Shown here: positions 1-6,307 of the stretch, piece by piece
Position numbering within the stretch: the first letter of the stretch is position 1
How the letters are laid out: every line of letters begins with the position of its first letter
DNA from: Pseudomonadota bacterium
GTDB lineage: Bacteria > Pseudomonadota > Gammaproteobacteria > Burkholderiales > Rhodocyclaceae
Length of the DNA stretch: 12,121 nucleotides
Assembly (NCBI GenBank): GCA_021811225.1
Contig: JAJZPJ010000072.1
Span: 1 to 12,121, forward strand
Direction of reading: 5' to 3'
Program-made: the position numbers and the translations under genes
The notes under the pieces: generated by a model
Database searches by the model: none
What the model was told of the DNA's origin: nothing
The model's input: only the letters and a program-made list of their open reading frames with translations

Positions 1-19
1 CTGAAACCTTACTTCTTCA

Positions 20-169
20 TGTGAGCACTTGGTATTACTTGATTGCAGTTCGTCGCGTAACGATTCTTACCCCTCGTCGCAGTCAAGTCTCTCAACTCTT
101 CCGCACCCAACCCCTTCGATTCTCGAAAGCCAGGCCCACAACTCACCACCACCTCTCCAAGCACCCACA
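20..169 (-). repeat. Paired leader segments, probable 16S precursor processing helix
   Basis: Positions 169-157 on the minus strand read TGTGGGTGCTTGG, and positions 32-20 read CCAAGTGCTCACA. In RNA all 13 positions pair, three of them as G-U wobbles. In rRNA leaders such pairings fold the leader and help maturation before 16S processing. The pairing is directly visible; the processing role is inferred from its place between boxA and the expected 16S start. Confidence 0.55.
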
Positions 170-186
170 CCTATCGGTTGTCTGGT

Positions 187-197
187 TGTTAAAGAAC
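187..197 (-). promoter_or_regulatory. boxA antitermination element of the rRNA leader
   Basis: The minus strand reads GTTCTTTAACA, very close to the bacterial boxA consensus (TGCTCTTTAACA), about 50 bases downstream of the predicted rRNA promoter. In the family of rrn leaders boxA RNA binds NusB-NusE and lets polymerase resist Rho termination. Position and sequence both fit. Confidence 0.75.
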
Positions 198-248
198 GGC
201 TGGTCTGTTACTACTGCTTCAAAACCGCGTGACCAGCGAAGAAGCGGA

Positions 249-277
249 ACTATACCGAAGCTGACGCAGCTTGTAAA
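249..277 (-). promoter_or_regulatory. Sigma70 promoter of the rRNA operon
   Basis: On the minus strand TTTACA (277-272) is followed by a 17-base spacer and TATAGT (254-249). The sequence just after the -10 (TCCGC) is GC-rich, as expected for a promoter under growth-rate and ppGpp control. Just upstream (about 278-300) lies an A-rich stretch including GAGAAAAATCC, a plausible UP element for the RNA polymerase alpha subunit. One of the best promoter matches in the window. Confidence 0.75.
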
Positions 278-299
278 CACTTTCGTCGGATTTTTCTCC

Positions 300-666
300 G
301 TCGCCCACCACAACCCAGGTAGAAACTGGAGGCAGCTTGCAGCTCTTCGCACACGAGACGCGCGACAATCCCGCCGGCACCAGCATCTCCATGTCGCGAC
401 CGTACTGCAGACATGTTTCGGGAGCGACGCACGGAAGCGCCACATTGAGCAAAACCTTGCGGAATATTGTAAAATGCGCACGGAGCATAGGCGTAGCATG
501 GGTCGTATTCCAGTACCGGATACCGCGATTTTCGCGACGCCAAAACCGGAGCGCCTGTACTCGAGCTGCGCGCTCAAGATTTCGCCGTATTGCTAGCATC
601 TTCACGATTCACTCCCGACGCCCCCACGGATGGGGCGACACCCTAACTGCAAGAGGAACGGAACCC
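300..666. other. Intergenic region between the rRNA promoter and trxA; no gene seen
   Basis: This stretch holds the upstream flank of the rRNA promoter (minus strand) and the promoter and leader of trxA (plus strand). Several open frames cross it on both strands, but none has recognisable domains or a sensible ribosome binding site, and they overlap the rRNA promoter. A small GC hairpin, CGCCCC (619-624) with GGGGCG (632-637) and a 7-base loop, lies in the trxA leader about 15 bases before the trxA ribosome binding site. Confidence 0.6.
445..475 (+). promoter_or_regulatory. Candidate trxA promoter
   Basis: TTGAGC (445-450) and TAAAAT (470-475) are separated by 19 bases, longer than the optimal 17. 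It is the best sigma70-like pair I see on the plus strand between the rRNA promoter and trxA, and would give a leader of about 185 bases. Tentative. Confidence 0.35.
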
Positions 667-993
667 ATGAGCGAACATATCCATCACGTCACTGACGCCA
701 GCTTCAAGAACGAAGTACTCGAATCGACTCTGCCCGTGCTAGTCGATTACTGGGCCGAGTGGTGCGGCCCCTGCAAGATGGTAGCGCCCATTCTGGACGA
801 AATCGCCAAAGACTACATCGGCAAGCTGAAGGTGGCCAAGCTCAATATCGACGACAACCAGAAGACCCCCGGCGAATTCGGCATTCGCGGCATCCCGACC
901 TTGATGTTGTTCAAGGGCGGCAACGTCGAAGCAACTAAGGTAGGGGCGCTATCGAAATCTCAACTCACGGCCTTTATTGACAGCAACCTTTGA
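667..993 (+). CDS. trxA: Thioredoxin 1
   Basis: Small cytosolic thiol-disulfide oxidoreductase that reduces protein disulfides (ribonucleotide reductase, PAPS reductase, methionine sulfoxide reductases) using electrons from thioredoxin reductase. The 108-residue product matches the usual length. It has the active site WCGPCK with Cys33 and Cys36, the buried Asp27 in VDYWAEW, and the cis-proline loop GIPTLMLFK (Pro77). The ATG at 667 is chosen because GAGGA (653-657) lies 9 bases upstream and the protein begins as thioredoxins do; the frame stays open far upstream, but that part is not thioredoxin-like. rho follows about 190 bases later on the same strand, the same order as in E. coli. The divergent rRNA promoter lies upstream. 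Confidence 0.97.
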   Translation: MSEHIHHVTDASFKNEVLESTLPVLVDYWAEWCGPCKMVAPILDEIAKDYIGKLKVAKLNIDDNQKTPGEFGIRGIPTLMLFKGGNVEATKVGALSKSQLTAFIDSNL

Positions 994-1010
994 TCCCGTT
1001 ACAGTCCGAC

Positions 1011-1039
1011 TTGAACATCGCGGTGCCTACCATAATAAT
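1011..1039 (+). promoter_or_regulatory. Candidate rho promoter
   Basis: TTGAAC (1011-1016) and AATAAT (1034-1039) are spaced by 17 bases in the AT-rich stretch right after the trxA stop. Transcription would begin near 1046 and give a leader of roughly 137 bases that includes the palindrome at 1065-1086. Inferred from sequence only. Confidence 0.45.
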
Positions 1040-1064
1040 AAAGAAGACAAAATAAGTAGCGCCG

Positions 1065-1104
1065 CACGGGCTGGATCCAGCCCGTGTCGCTTCCCCTAGT
1101 TTTT
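1065..1104 (+). terminator. Perfect palindrome hairpin between trxA and rho: trxA terminator or rho leader attenuator
   Basis: CACGGGCTGGA (1065-1075) is followed directly by its exact reverse complement (1076-1086), so the RNA can form a stem of about 9 bp with a GAUC loop. A run of five T begins only at 1100, some 13 bases after the stem, so this is not a classical intrinsic terminator. It could end trxA transcripts, act as a 3' end stabiliser, or be part of control of the rho leader. Confidence 0.5.
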
Positions 1105-1182
1105 CTGCGCACCGATCACCCTAAAATTTTCACTGGGTTCTTCCCCTCCATTTCCCCGCTTCACGTCTAGCAGGTTCCCCAC

Positions 1183-2442
1183 ATGCATTTATCGGAGCTC
1201 AAAGTCCTCCACGTCGGCCAATTGCTCGAAATGGCCATCGCCAACGAAATCGACGGCGCCAACCGACTGCGCAAGCAGGAGCTGATCTTCGCCCTTCTCA
1301 AGAACCGAGCCAAAAAGGGCGAAAGCATCTTCGGCGACGGCGCCCTGGAAGTATTGCCTGACGGCTTCGGCTTTCTGCGCTCGCCTGACACCTCCTATCT
1401 GGCCGGCACCGACGACATCTATATTAGCCCCAGCCAGATCCGCCGCTTCAACCTGCACACCGGCGATACCATCGAAGGTGAAATTCGCACCCCAAAGGAT
1501 GGCGAGCGCTACTTCGCACTGGTCAAGGTGGATAAGGTCAACGGTGAGCCACCGGAGGCGTCGAAACACAAGATCCTGTTCGAGAACCTGACGCCACTGC
1601 ATCCGAACAAGCATATGCTGCTTGAGCGCGACATGCGCGGCGAAGAAAACACCACCAGTCGAGTCATCGATATCATCGCCCCGATCGGCAAAGGACAACG
1701 CGGCCTCCTAGTGGCAAGTCCGAAAAGTGGTAAGACGGTGATGATGCAGCACATCGCGCACGCCATCTCGGTCAATCATCCCGACGTAGTGTTGATCGTG
1801 CTCCTGATCGACGAGCGTCCCGAGGAAGTCACCGAGATGCAGCGTTCGGTCAAGGGCGAGGTGGTCGCCTCGACCTTCGACGAACCCGCGACGCGCCACG
1901 TCCAGGTCGCCGAGATGGTGATTGAGAAGGCCAAACGCCTGGTCGAACACAAGAAAGACGTAGTCATCCTGCTCGATTCCATCACTCGCCTGGCCCGCGC
2001 CTACAACACGGTGGTTCCGGCCTCGGGTAAGGTGCTCACCGGAGGTGTCGATGCCAATGCCCTGCAACGGCCCAAGCGCTTCTTCGGCGCTGCCCGCAAC
2101 ATCGAAGAAGGCGGCTCCCTAACCATCATCGCCACGGCCCTGATCGACACCGGCAGTCGCATGGATGACGTGATCTACGAGGAATTCAAGGGCACCGGCA
2201 ACATGGAAATCCACCTCGACCGACGCATGGCCGAGAAACGCGTCTACCCGGCGATCAACGTCAATCGTTCGGGCACGCGGCGCGAGGAATTGTTGCTCAA
2301 ACCCGACGTACTGCAGAAGATGTGGGTGCTGCGCAAACTGCTCTACAACATGGATGACATGGAAGCGATGGAATTCCTGCTCGACAAGATCAAGGCAACC
2401 AAGAACAATGCGGAATTCTTCGACGCAATGCGCCGCGGCTGA
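1183..2442 (+). CDS. rho: Transcription termination factor Rho
   Basis: Hexameric RNA-dependent ATPase that loads on unstructured C-rich RNA and pulls RNA from elongating polymerase. The product is 419 residues, the same as E. coli Rho. Order: N-terminal helix bundle (1-47), RNA-binding OSB fold (about 50-125, with GFGFLRS and the YLAGTDDIYISPSQIRRF stretch), then the RecA-like ATPase. Walker A is SPKSGKT with Lys181, Lys184 and Thr185; Glu211 lies in LLIDERPEE; Walker B is VVILLDS ending at Asp265; the Q loop follows in VPASGKVLTGG (about 278-288). Ser182 stands where E. coli has Ala, a mild change. The start fits MHLSELK, the usual Rho N-terminus, with a weak AGG about 9 bases upstream. It has its own promoter candidate and a structured leader, consistent with the known autoregulation of rho by premature termination. 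rpmE follows. Confidence 0.98.
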   Translation: MHLSELKVLHVGQLLEMAIANEIDGANRLRKQELIFALLKNRAKKGESIFGDGALEVLPDGFGFLRSPDTSYLAGTDDIYISPSQIRRFNLHTGDTIEGEIRTPKDGERYFALVKVDKVNGEPPEASKHKILFENLTPLHPNKHMLLERDMRGEENTTSRVIDIIAPIGKGQRGLLVASPKSGKTVMMQHIAHAISVNHPDVVLIVLLIDERPEEVTEMQRSVKGEVVASTFDEPATRHVQVAEMVIEKAKRLVEHKKDVVILLDSITRLARAYNTVVPASGKVLTGGVDANALQRPKRFFGAARNIEEGGSLTIIATALIDTGSRMDDVIYEEFKGTGNMEIHLDRRMAEKRVYPAINVNRSGTRREELLLKPDVLQKMWVLRKLLYNMDDMEAMEFLLDKIKATKNNAEFFDAMRRG

Positions 2443-2445
2443 AGA

Positions 2446-2474
2446 TTGCAATCTGCCGAGAATTCAAGGATAAT
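2446..2474 (+). promoter_or_regulatory. Candidate rpmE promoter
   Basis: TTGCAA (2446-2451) and GATAAT (2469-2474) are 17 bases apart, beginning four bases after the rho stop. Transcription would start near 2481. The -35 sits inside a 12-base palindrome (2443-2454, AGATTGCAATCT). This suggests that rpmE is transcribed independently of rho. Confidence 0.55.
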
Positions 2475-2476
2475 TC

Positions 2477-2505
2477 CGCGCTTTCCCGGTTTGACTCCGG
2501 GCGCG
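2477..2505 (+). promoter_or_regulatory. Hairpin in the rpmE leader
   Basis: CCCGG (2485-2489) pairs with CCGGG (2497-2501) around a TTTGACT loop. Outside it CGCG (2477-2480) can pair with CGCG (2502-2505) if CTTT (2481-2484) is bulged. It lies 13 bases ahead of the rpmE ribosome binding site. In E. coli the rpmE messenger is controlled by its own L31 product through the leader; whether this hairpin does that is inference. Confidence 0.4.
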
Positions 2506-2531
2506 AGGCGGCAACACCGAGGACTATGATC

Positions 2532-2747
2532 ATGAAAGAAACGATACATCCCAACTACGTCGAGATCGACGTCACCTGCAGCTGCGGCAACACCTTCAAG
2601 ACGCGTTCGACCACCGGTCGGCCGCTGCACATCGAAGTCTGTGCCGCTTGCCACCCGTTCTACACCGGCAAACAGAAGATCGTCGACACTGCCGGGCGCG
2701 TCGAACGCTTCCGCCAGAAATATGGCAACGTTCAGCGCTCAGCCTGA
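2532..2747 (+). CDS. rpmE: 50S ribosomal protein bL31, zinc-binding type
   Basis: Component of the large ribosomal subunit that bridges the central protuberance to the small subunit head. Of two close ATG codons (2526 and 2532) the second is chosen: GAGGA at 2519-2523 is 8 bases from it but only 2 from the first, and it gives the family N-terminus MKETIHPNY. The 71-residue product has the zinc ligands of the C+ form, Cys16 and Cys18 (CSC) with Cys37 and Cys40 (CAAC), at the same numbers as in E. coli. Such zinc-containing L31 is replaced by a zinc-free paralogue in some bacteria when zinc is scarce; no paralogue is in this window. A strong intrinsic terminator follows 18 bases after the stop. 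Confidence 0.96.
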   Translation: MKETIHPNYVEIDVTCSCGNTFKTRSTTGRPLHIEVCAACHPFYTGKQKIVDTAGRVERFRQKYGNVQRSA

Positions 2748-2765
2748 TCGGGTTCGGTGTCCGCG

Positions 2766-2790
2766 AAAGGCAGCTTCGGCTGCCTTTTTT
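2766..2790 (+). terminator. Intrinsic terminator after rpmE
   Basis: AAAGGCAGC (2766-2774), loop TTCG (2775-2778) and GCTGCCTTT (2779-2787) form a perfect 9-bp stem with a stable UUCG tetraloop, ending in six T (2785-2790). This is a classical Rho-independent terminator and should end the rpmE transcript before the glycosyltransferase gene. Confidence 0.92.
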
Positions 2791-2814
2791 CGTTTCTGAT
2801 CCTATTTCGACGGT

Positions 2815-4428
2815 ATGTCCACGCCACCGAAATTTCCTGTCAGGCTACCGCTCTCCGACTTGGCGTTGGTCGTTCTGTGCGCGCTCTATCTCCTGCCCGG
2901 GCTGACCAACCACGACCCGTGGAAGAGCGACGATGCCGTGCACTTCGGCATCACTTATGGCTTTCTCGTCGGCCACGACTGGCTGGTGCCGCATCTTGCC
3001 GGCGAAGCGATATTGGGCTCGCCACCGCTCTACTACTGGCTTGCCGCCGCTTGCGCCCGACTGTTCGGCTGGTTGCTGCCTCTGCACGATGCTGCACGGC
3101 TAGCATCGGGCCTGTGCGGCGCAGCGTTCCTCGCTTTCCTAGCATCGGCAGGCCGCCGCCTGCATGGTCCAGAAGCGGGCAGCGCTGCCGTACTGGTGGC
3201 CATCGGTTGCCTCGGTTTGCTAGTGCCGATTCACGACATGCAGCCCCAAATAGCTCTGCTCGCGGCCAGCGCTGCATTCTATGCAGGACTGGCGCGCCTG
3301 CCGCAACGACCGATTGCGGGCGGACTCCAGACAGGGCTCGCCCTTGGCTTGGGCTTCCTCTCCACCGGCATGACCGCGCTGGCCACCCTAGCGCCGGTGT
3401 TGCTTTTGTTGCCGACAAACCGCCAGTGGCGCAATGCCACCGGCCGGTACGGCCTGACCGTTGCCGTTGCCGTCGCCTTGCCGCTCATCGCCTTGTGGCC
3501 CATGCTCCTCGCCCGACGCGCCCCGACAGAACTTGCTGCTTGGTGGGTCGCCGCCCACCCCCACTTCCAGGGCCATTGGCTACGCCTGCTGTCGGACCAG
3601 GCGGAACTGCTGGTCTGGTTTTCCTGGCCGGCCCTGCCCCTGGCGCTATGGGCCCTCTGGCTCAACCGCCACCGACTCTCCGAATCGACGCTGATCCTTC
3701 CGCTCATCGGAACAATCACCACCTTGCTCGCTCTCTTCATCCTTTACCCGCCGCGGCCGGTCGAGGACTTGCCTTTGCTGGTACCGCTGACGCTCCTGGC
3801 AGCGGCCGGTGCCGGCCGCATGCGGCGGGGTGCGAGCAACGCCTTCGACTGGTTCGGCATGATGACCTTCTCCATAGTGGGAGCACTGATCTGGCTCGGC
3901 GGCATCGCGATGATCTTCGGCGTCCCGCCAAAAATCGCCCATAATTTCGCCAAGCTCGCGCCTGGATTCATCGCCCACAGCAACCCTGCCGTATTCACCG
4001 CCGCTGTGTTCCTGACCCTGCTCTGGCTCTGGCTAATTTTTGCCAGTCCACGCTCGCCCTGGCGCGCCATCAACCACTGGGCCGCCGGCGTGACTCTGGT
4101 CTGGGTGCTGGTGGTCGCGTTGTGGCTACCCTGGATCGATTACGGCAAGAGCTATCGTGGCGTCGCCGCCTCGCTCAAGCGAGCACTGCCCACATCCGGG
4201 CAGTGCATCGCCAGACGCTATCTCGGCGACCCCCAGCGCGCTTCACTGCAATACTTTGCCGGAATTGTCACGATCAACGCGAACACCCCTGCCGGTGCCA
4301 TTTGTCGACTGCTGCTGATACAAGGAAGCCAGAAGAGCCGGCCGGCACCGACGGGTTGGCACAAACTGTGGGAGGGTCACCGCCCGGGTGATCGCAGCGA
4401 GCGGCTGCGACTGTATCAACGCAATTGA
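2815..4428 (+). CDS. GT-C fold glycosyltransferase, ArnT / family 39-like integral membrane protein
   Basis: A 537-residue protein with about a dozen hydrophobic segments, probably an inner-membrane glycosyltransferase that uses a polyprenyl-phosphate sugar donor. The N-terminal part aligns by eye with E. coli ArnT: a first membrane segment (about 13-30), then a periplasmic loop PWKSDDAVHFG (Asp39, Asp40), DWLVPHLAGE (55-64) and SPPLYYW (69-75); Asp141 in IHDMQP matches the second acidic loop. The C-terminal portion after about 440 is soluble and weakly conserved. Oddly, Glu-Lys of the FEKP motif is Gly68-Ser69 here, the usual DE is DD, and the TKG motif is STG. The acceptor is unknown; ArnT itself adds aminoarabinose to lipid A, but no arn genes are nearby. 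No clear ribosome binding site precedes 2815, and the start lies 25 bases after the terminator, so its promoter is unclear. Confidence 0.75.
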   Translation: MSTPPKFPVRLPLSDLALVVLCALYLLPGLTNHDPWKSDDAVHFGITYGFLVGHDWLVPHLAGEAILGSPPLYYWLAAACARLFGWLLPLHDAARLASGLCGAAFLAFLASAGRRLHGPEAGSAAVLVAIGCLGLLVPIHDMQPQIALLAASAAFYAGLARLPQRPIAGGLQTGLALGLGFLSTGMTALATLAPVLLLLPTNRQWRNATGRYGLTVAVAVALPLIALWPMLLARRAPTELAAWWVAAHPHFQGHWLRLLSDQAELLVWFSWPALPLALWALWLNRHRLSESTLILPLIGTITTLLALFILYPPRPVEDLPLLVPLTLLAAAGAGRMRRGASNAFDWFGMMTFSIVGALIWLGGIAMIFGVPPKIAHNFAKLAPGFIAHSNPAVFTAAVFLTLLWLWLIFASPRSPWRAINHWAAGVTLVWVLVVALWLPWIDYGKSYRGVAASLKRALPTSGQCIARRYLGDPQRASLQYFAGIVTINANTPAGAICRLLLIQGSQKSRPAPTGWHKLWEGHRPGDRSERLRLYQRN

Positions 4429-4438
4429 TGCAATTATC

Positions 4439-4984
4439 TTATAGGCGAAGAAAGTTGTCGCGGTAGTATTTCATTTCTTCGATCGATTCGTTGATGTCGG
4501 CCAGTGCCTCGTGCTTGCCGTTCTTCACGACTCCCTTGGCCAACTCTGGCCTCCAACGTTTGCATAGTTCCTTCAAGGTGCTAACGTCGAGATTGCGATA
4601 GTGAAAGTATGCCTCCAGTTTGGGCATGTAGCGCGCCATGAAGCGGCGATCCTGGCAGATCGAGTTGCCGCACATCGGCGAGGCGCGCTCGGGTACGTAG
4701 AGCTTGAGGAAAGCCAGACACTGTTCCTCGACTTCGCTCTCAGCCAACGTTGACGCCTTGACCTTCGCTATCAGCCCGGAGCGGCCGTGGGTGCTCTTGT
4801 TCCAGTCGTCCATGCCATCGAGCACAGCATCGGTCTGATGCACCACCCAGGCTGGGCCTTCGACGACGGTGTTGAGACGGGAATCGGTGATAACGAAGGC
4901 GATCTCGATGATGCGGTCGGCATCCGGATCGAGGCCGGTCATTTCCATGTCCAGCCAGACTAAGGCATTCTGATCTTGTGCCAT
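4439..4984 (-). CDS. orn: Oligoribonuclease (DEDDh 3'-5' exonuclease)
   Basis: Degrades very short RNAs, chiefly dinucleotides, to mononucleotides; it finishes mRNA turnover and breaks down pGpG from cyclic-di-GMP. The product is 181 residues, the E. coli length. The DEDDh catalytic residues are all present at the E. coli numbers: Asp12 and Glu14 (WLDMEMTGLD), Asp112 (NSICQDRRF), His158 and Asp163 (KHEALADINES). The frame is open for 47 more codons upstream, but that part runs through the divergent protease gene; the ATG at 4984 gives the standard MAQDQNALVWLDMEMTGL start. It is convergent with the glycosyltransferase gene (10 bases apart) and divergent from the M48 protease (55 bases between starts). 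Confidence 0.97.
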   Translation of the reverse strand: MAQDQNALVWLDMEMTGLDPDADRIIEIAFVITDSRLNTVVEGPAWVVHQTDAVLDGMDDWNKSTHGRSGLIAKVKASTLAESEVEEQCLAFLKLYVPERASPMCGNSICQDRRFMARYMPKLEAYFHYRNLDVSTLKELCKRWRPELAKGVVKNGKHEALADINESIEEMKYYRDNFLRL

Positions 4985-5039
4985 AATTTTCACGTTGAAA
5001 AACGCGTATTCTGTCACAGTTCCATTCACTGACGGCACC

Positions 5040-6296
5040 ATGTCCCTCACTTCATCAAAGCTTTTCGCCCTAGTCTTTCTCGCCACCCTGGCGGCCACCG
5101 CTTTGCTGCGCGTCTGGCTCGCCATGCGCCAGTTACACCACGTCGCAGCGCACCGCGGCGTCGTACCGACGGAATTTGCCGAGCGCCTTCCGCTCGCCTT
5201 GCATCAGAAGGCGGCCGATTACACCTGTGCCAAAACCCGACTCGGACTTGCCGAGTTCACCGCCAGCACGCTGCTGTTGCTGACTTTCACTTATGGCGGC
5301 CTGCTGCAGGCAGCCAACGATTTCTGGCAGCGGCACTTCGCCCCAGACAGCTACGCTCAAGGACTGGCGCTGTTCGCCAGCGTGGCTTTGCTCGGCTTTG
5401 TCATCGACCTACCGTTCGCGCTCTACCGCACCTTCGTACTCGAGGCGCGCTACGGCTTCAACCAGATGAGCTGGCCGCTGTTCCTCGCCGATCTGGCCAA
5501 GCAAGGTGTGCTCGCGGTGCTGATCGGAGCGCCCGTACTGCTCGCCGTGCTCTGGCTGATGGCGGCGATGGGCCGCTACTGGTGGCTGTACGTCTGGCTG
5601 TTCTGGCTGACTTTCAACTTGCTGGCGCTGCTGCTCTATCCGACGCTGATCGCACCATTGTTCAACAAATTCGTGCCGCTCGACGATGTCGAACTGAAGT
5701 CCCGCATCGAGGCCCTGCTCTCCCGCTGCGGCTTCCGCACGAGTGGCCTGTTCGTCATGGACGGCTCAAAGCGCTCGGCGCACGGCAATGCCTACTTCAC
5801 CGGCTTCGGCGCCGCCAAGCGCATCGTCTTCTTCGACACACTGCTCTCGCGCTTGACGCCGACGGAGGTCGAGGCGGTGCTCGCCCACGAACTCGGCCAT
5901 TACCGACACCGCCATGTCTGGCAACGGATCGCCCTGCTCGCCGCGCTCAGCCTGGATTTTCTCTGGCTACTCGGGCTGTTGATGGGGCAGTCCTGGTTCT
6001 ACGCCGGGCTCGGGGTGGTCAGCCAGAGCACGGCGCTGGCGCTGATTCTGTTCGCGCTGGTGCTGCCGGTGTTCAGCTTCCCTCTAACACCGCTGATGGC
6101 GCACGTCTCGCGGCGGCACGAATATCAGGCCGATGCCTATGCCGCAGCGCAGACGCGGGCCTCCGAGCTCGTCTCCGCCTTGGCCAAGCTGTATCGCGAC
6201 AATGCTGCGACGCTGACCCCCGACCCGCTGCATTCGCTGTTCTACGATTCTCACCCACCGGCAGCGCTGCGCATCGCGCACCTGCATAACGCCTGA
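5040..6296 (+). CDS. M48A-family membrane zinc metalloprotease, Ste24 / CAAX-protease type
   Basis: Integral membrane protease of the Ste24 family. The 418-residue product has an N-terminal M48_N region with membrane helices (about 8-28, 73-92, 108-130, 155-175, 180-205), then the catalytic domain. HELGH at 283-287 gives the two histidine ligands and catalytic Glu284; the third ligand is probably Glu361 in SRRHEYQAD. The family signatures SKRSAHGNAYFTGFG (243-257) and YDSHPPAALRI near the C-terminus are present, and further helices lie between (about 296-318 and 325-350). Bacteria lack prenylated CAAX proteins, so the role is probably membrane protein quality control. A TTG at 4995 in the same frame is a less likely start; the ATG at 5040 puts the first helix at the N-terminus. 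phhB follows 11 bases after the stop. Confidence 0.92.
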   Translation: MSLTSSKLFALVFLATLAATALLRVWLAMRQLHHVAAHRGVVPTEFAERLPLALHQKAADYTCAKTRLGLAEFTASTLLLLTFTYGGLLQAANDFWQRHFAPDSYAQGLALFASVALLGFVIDLPFALYRTFVLEARYGFNQMSWPLFLADLAKQGVLAVLIGAPVLLAVLWLMAAMGRYWWLYVWLFWLTFNLLALLLYPTLIAPLFNKFVPLDDVELKSRIEALLSRCGFRTSGLFVMDGSKRSAHGNAYFTGFGAAKRIVFFDTLLSRLTPTEVEAVLAHELGHYRHRHVWQRIALLAALSLDFLWLLGLLMGQSWFYAGLGVVSQSTALALILFALVLPVFSFPLTPLMAHVSRRHEYQADAYAAAQTRASELVSALAKLYRDNAATLTPDPLHSLFYDSHPPAALRIAHLHNA

Positions 6297-6307
6297 GGAG
6301 TCGACTC

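Larger units (their letters stand above)
1..242 (-). other. Leader (5' external transcribed spacer) of an rRNA operon; 16S lies beyond position 1
   Basis: Read on the minus strand, this stretch follows a strong promoter and contains a boxA element and long-range complementary segments (157-169 with 20-32). This is the layout of the precursor leader upstream of 16S rRNA in betaproteobacteria. The minus-strand text near 32-20 (CCAAGTGCTCACA) resembles what I remember just ahead of 16S genes in this group. No 16S sequence is inside the window, so the gene is inferred. The start at about 242 is estimated from the -10 position. Open frames here have no recognisable protein and are ignored. Confidence 0.72.

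Noticed and set aside
21..605. Open frames on both strands over the left end (up to 191 residues)
   Set aside because: They overlap the rRNA promoter, boxA and leader helix, have no recognisable domain and no good ribosome binding site; composition looks like non-coding DNA.
337..666. N-terminal extension of thioredoxin by 110 residues
   Set aside because: The extension has no thioredoxin or signal-peptide character, and the ATG at 667 has a good ribosome binding site and the family N-terminus.
2757..3944. A 395-residue plus-strand open frame overlapping the glycosyltransferase
   Set aside because: It is arginine- and proline-rich shadow coding caused by high GC; the frame at 2815 has coherent membrane segments and family motifs.
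4985..5125. Extended oligoribonuclease start
   Set aside because: The extra 47 residues lie within the divergent protease gene and are absent from the family; the ATG at 4984 gives an exact-length Orn.
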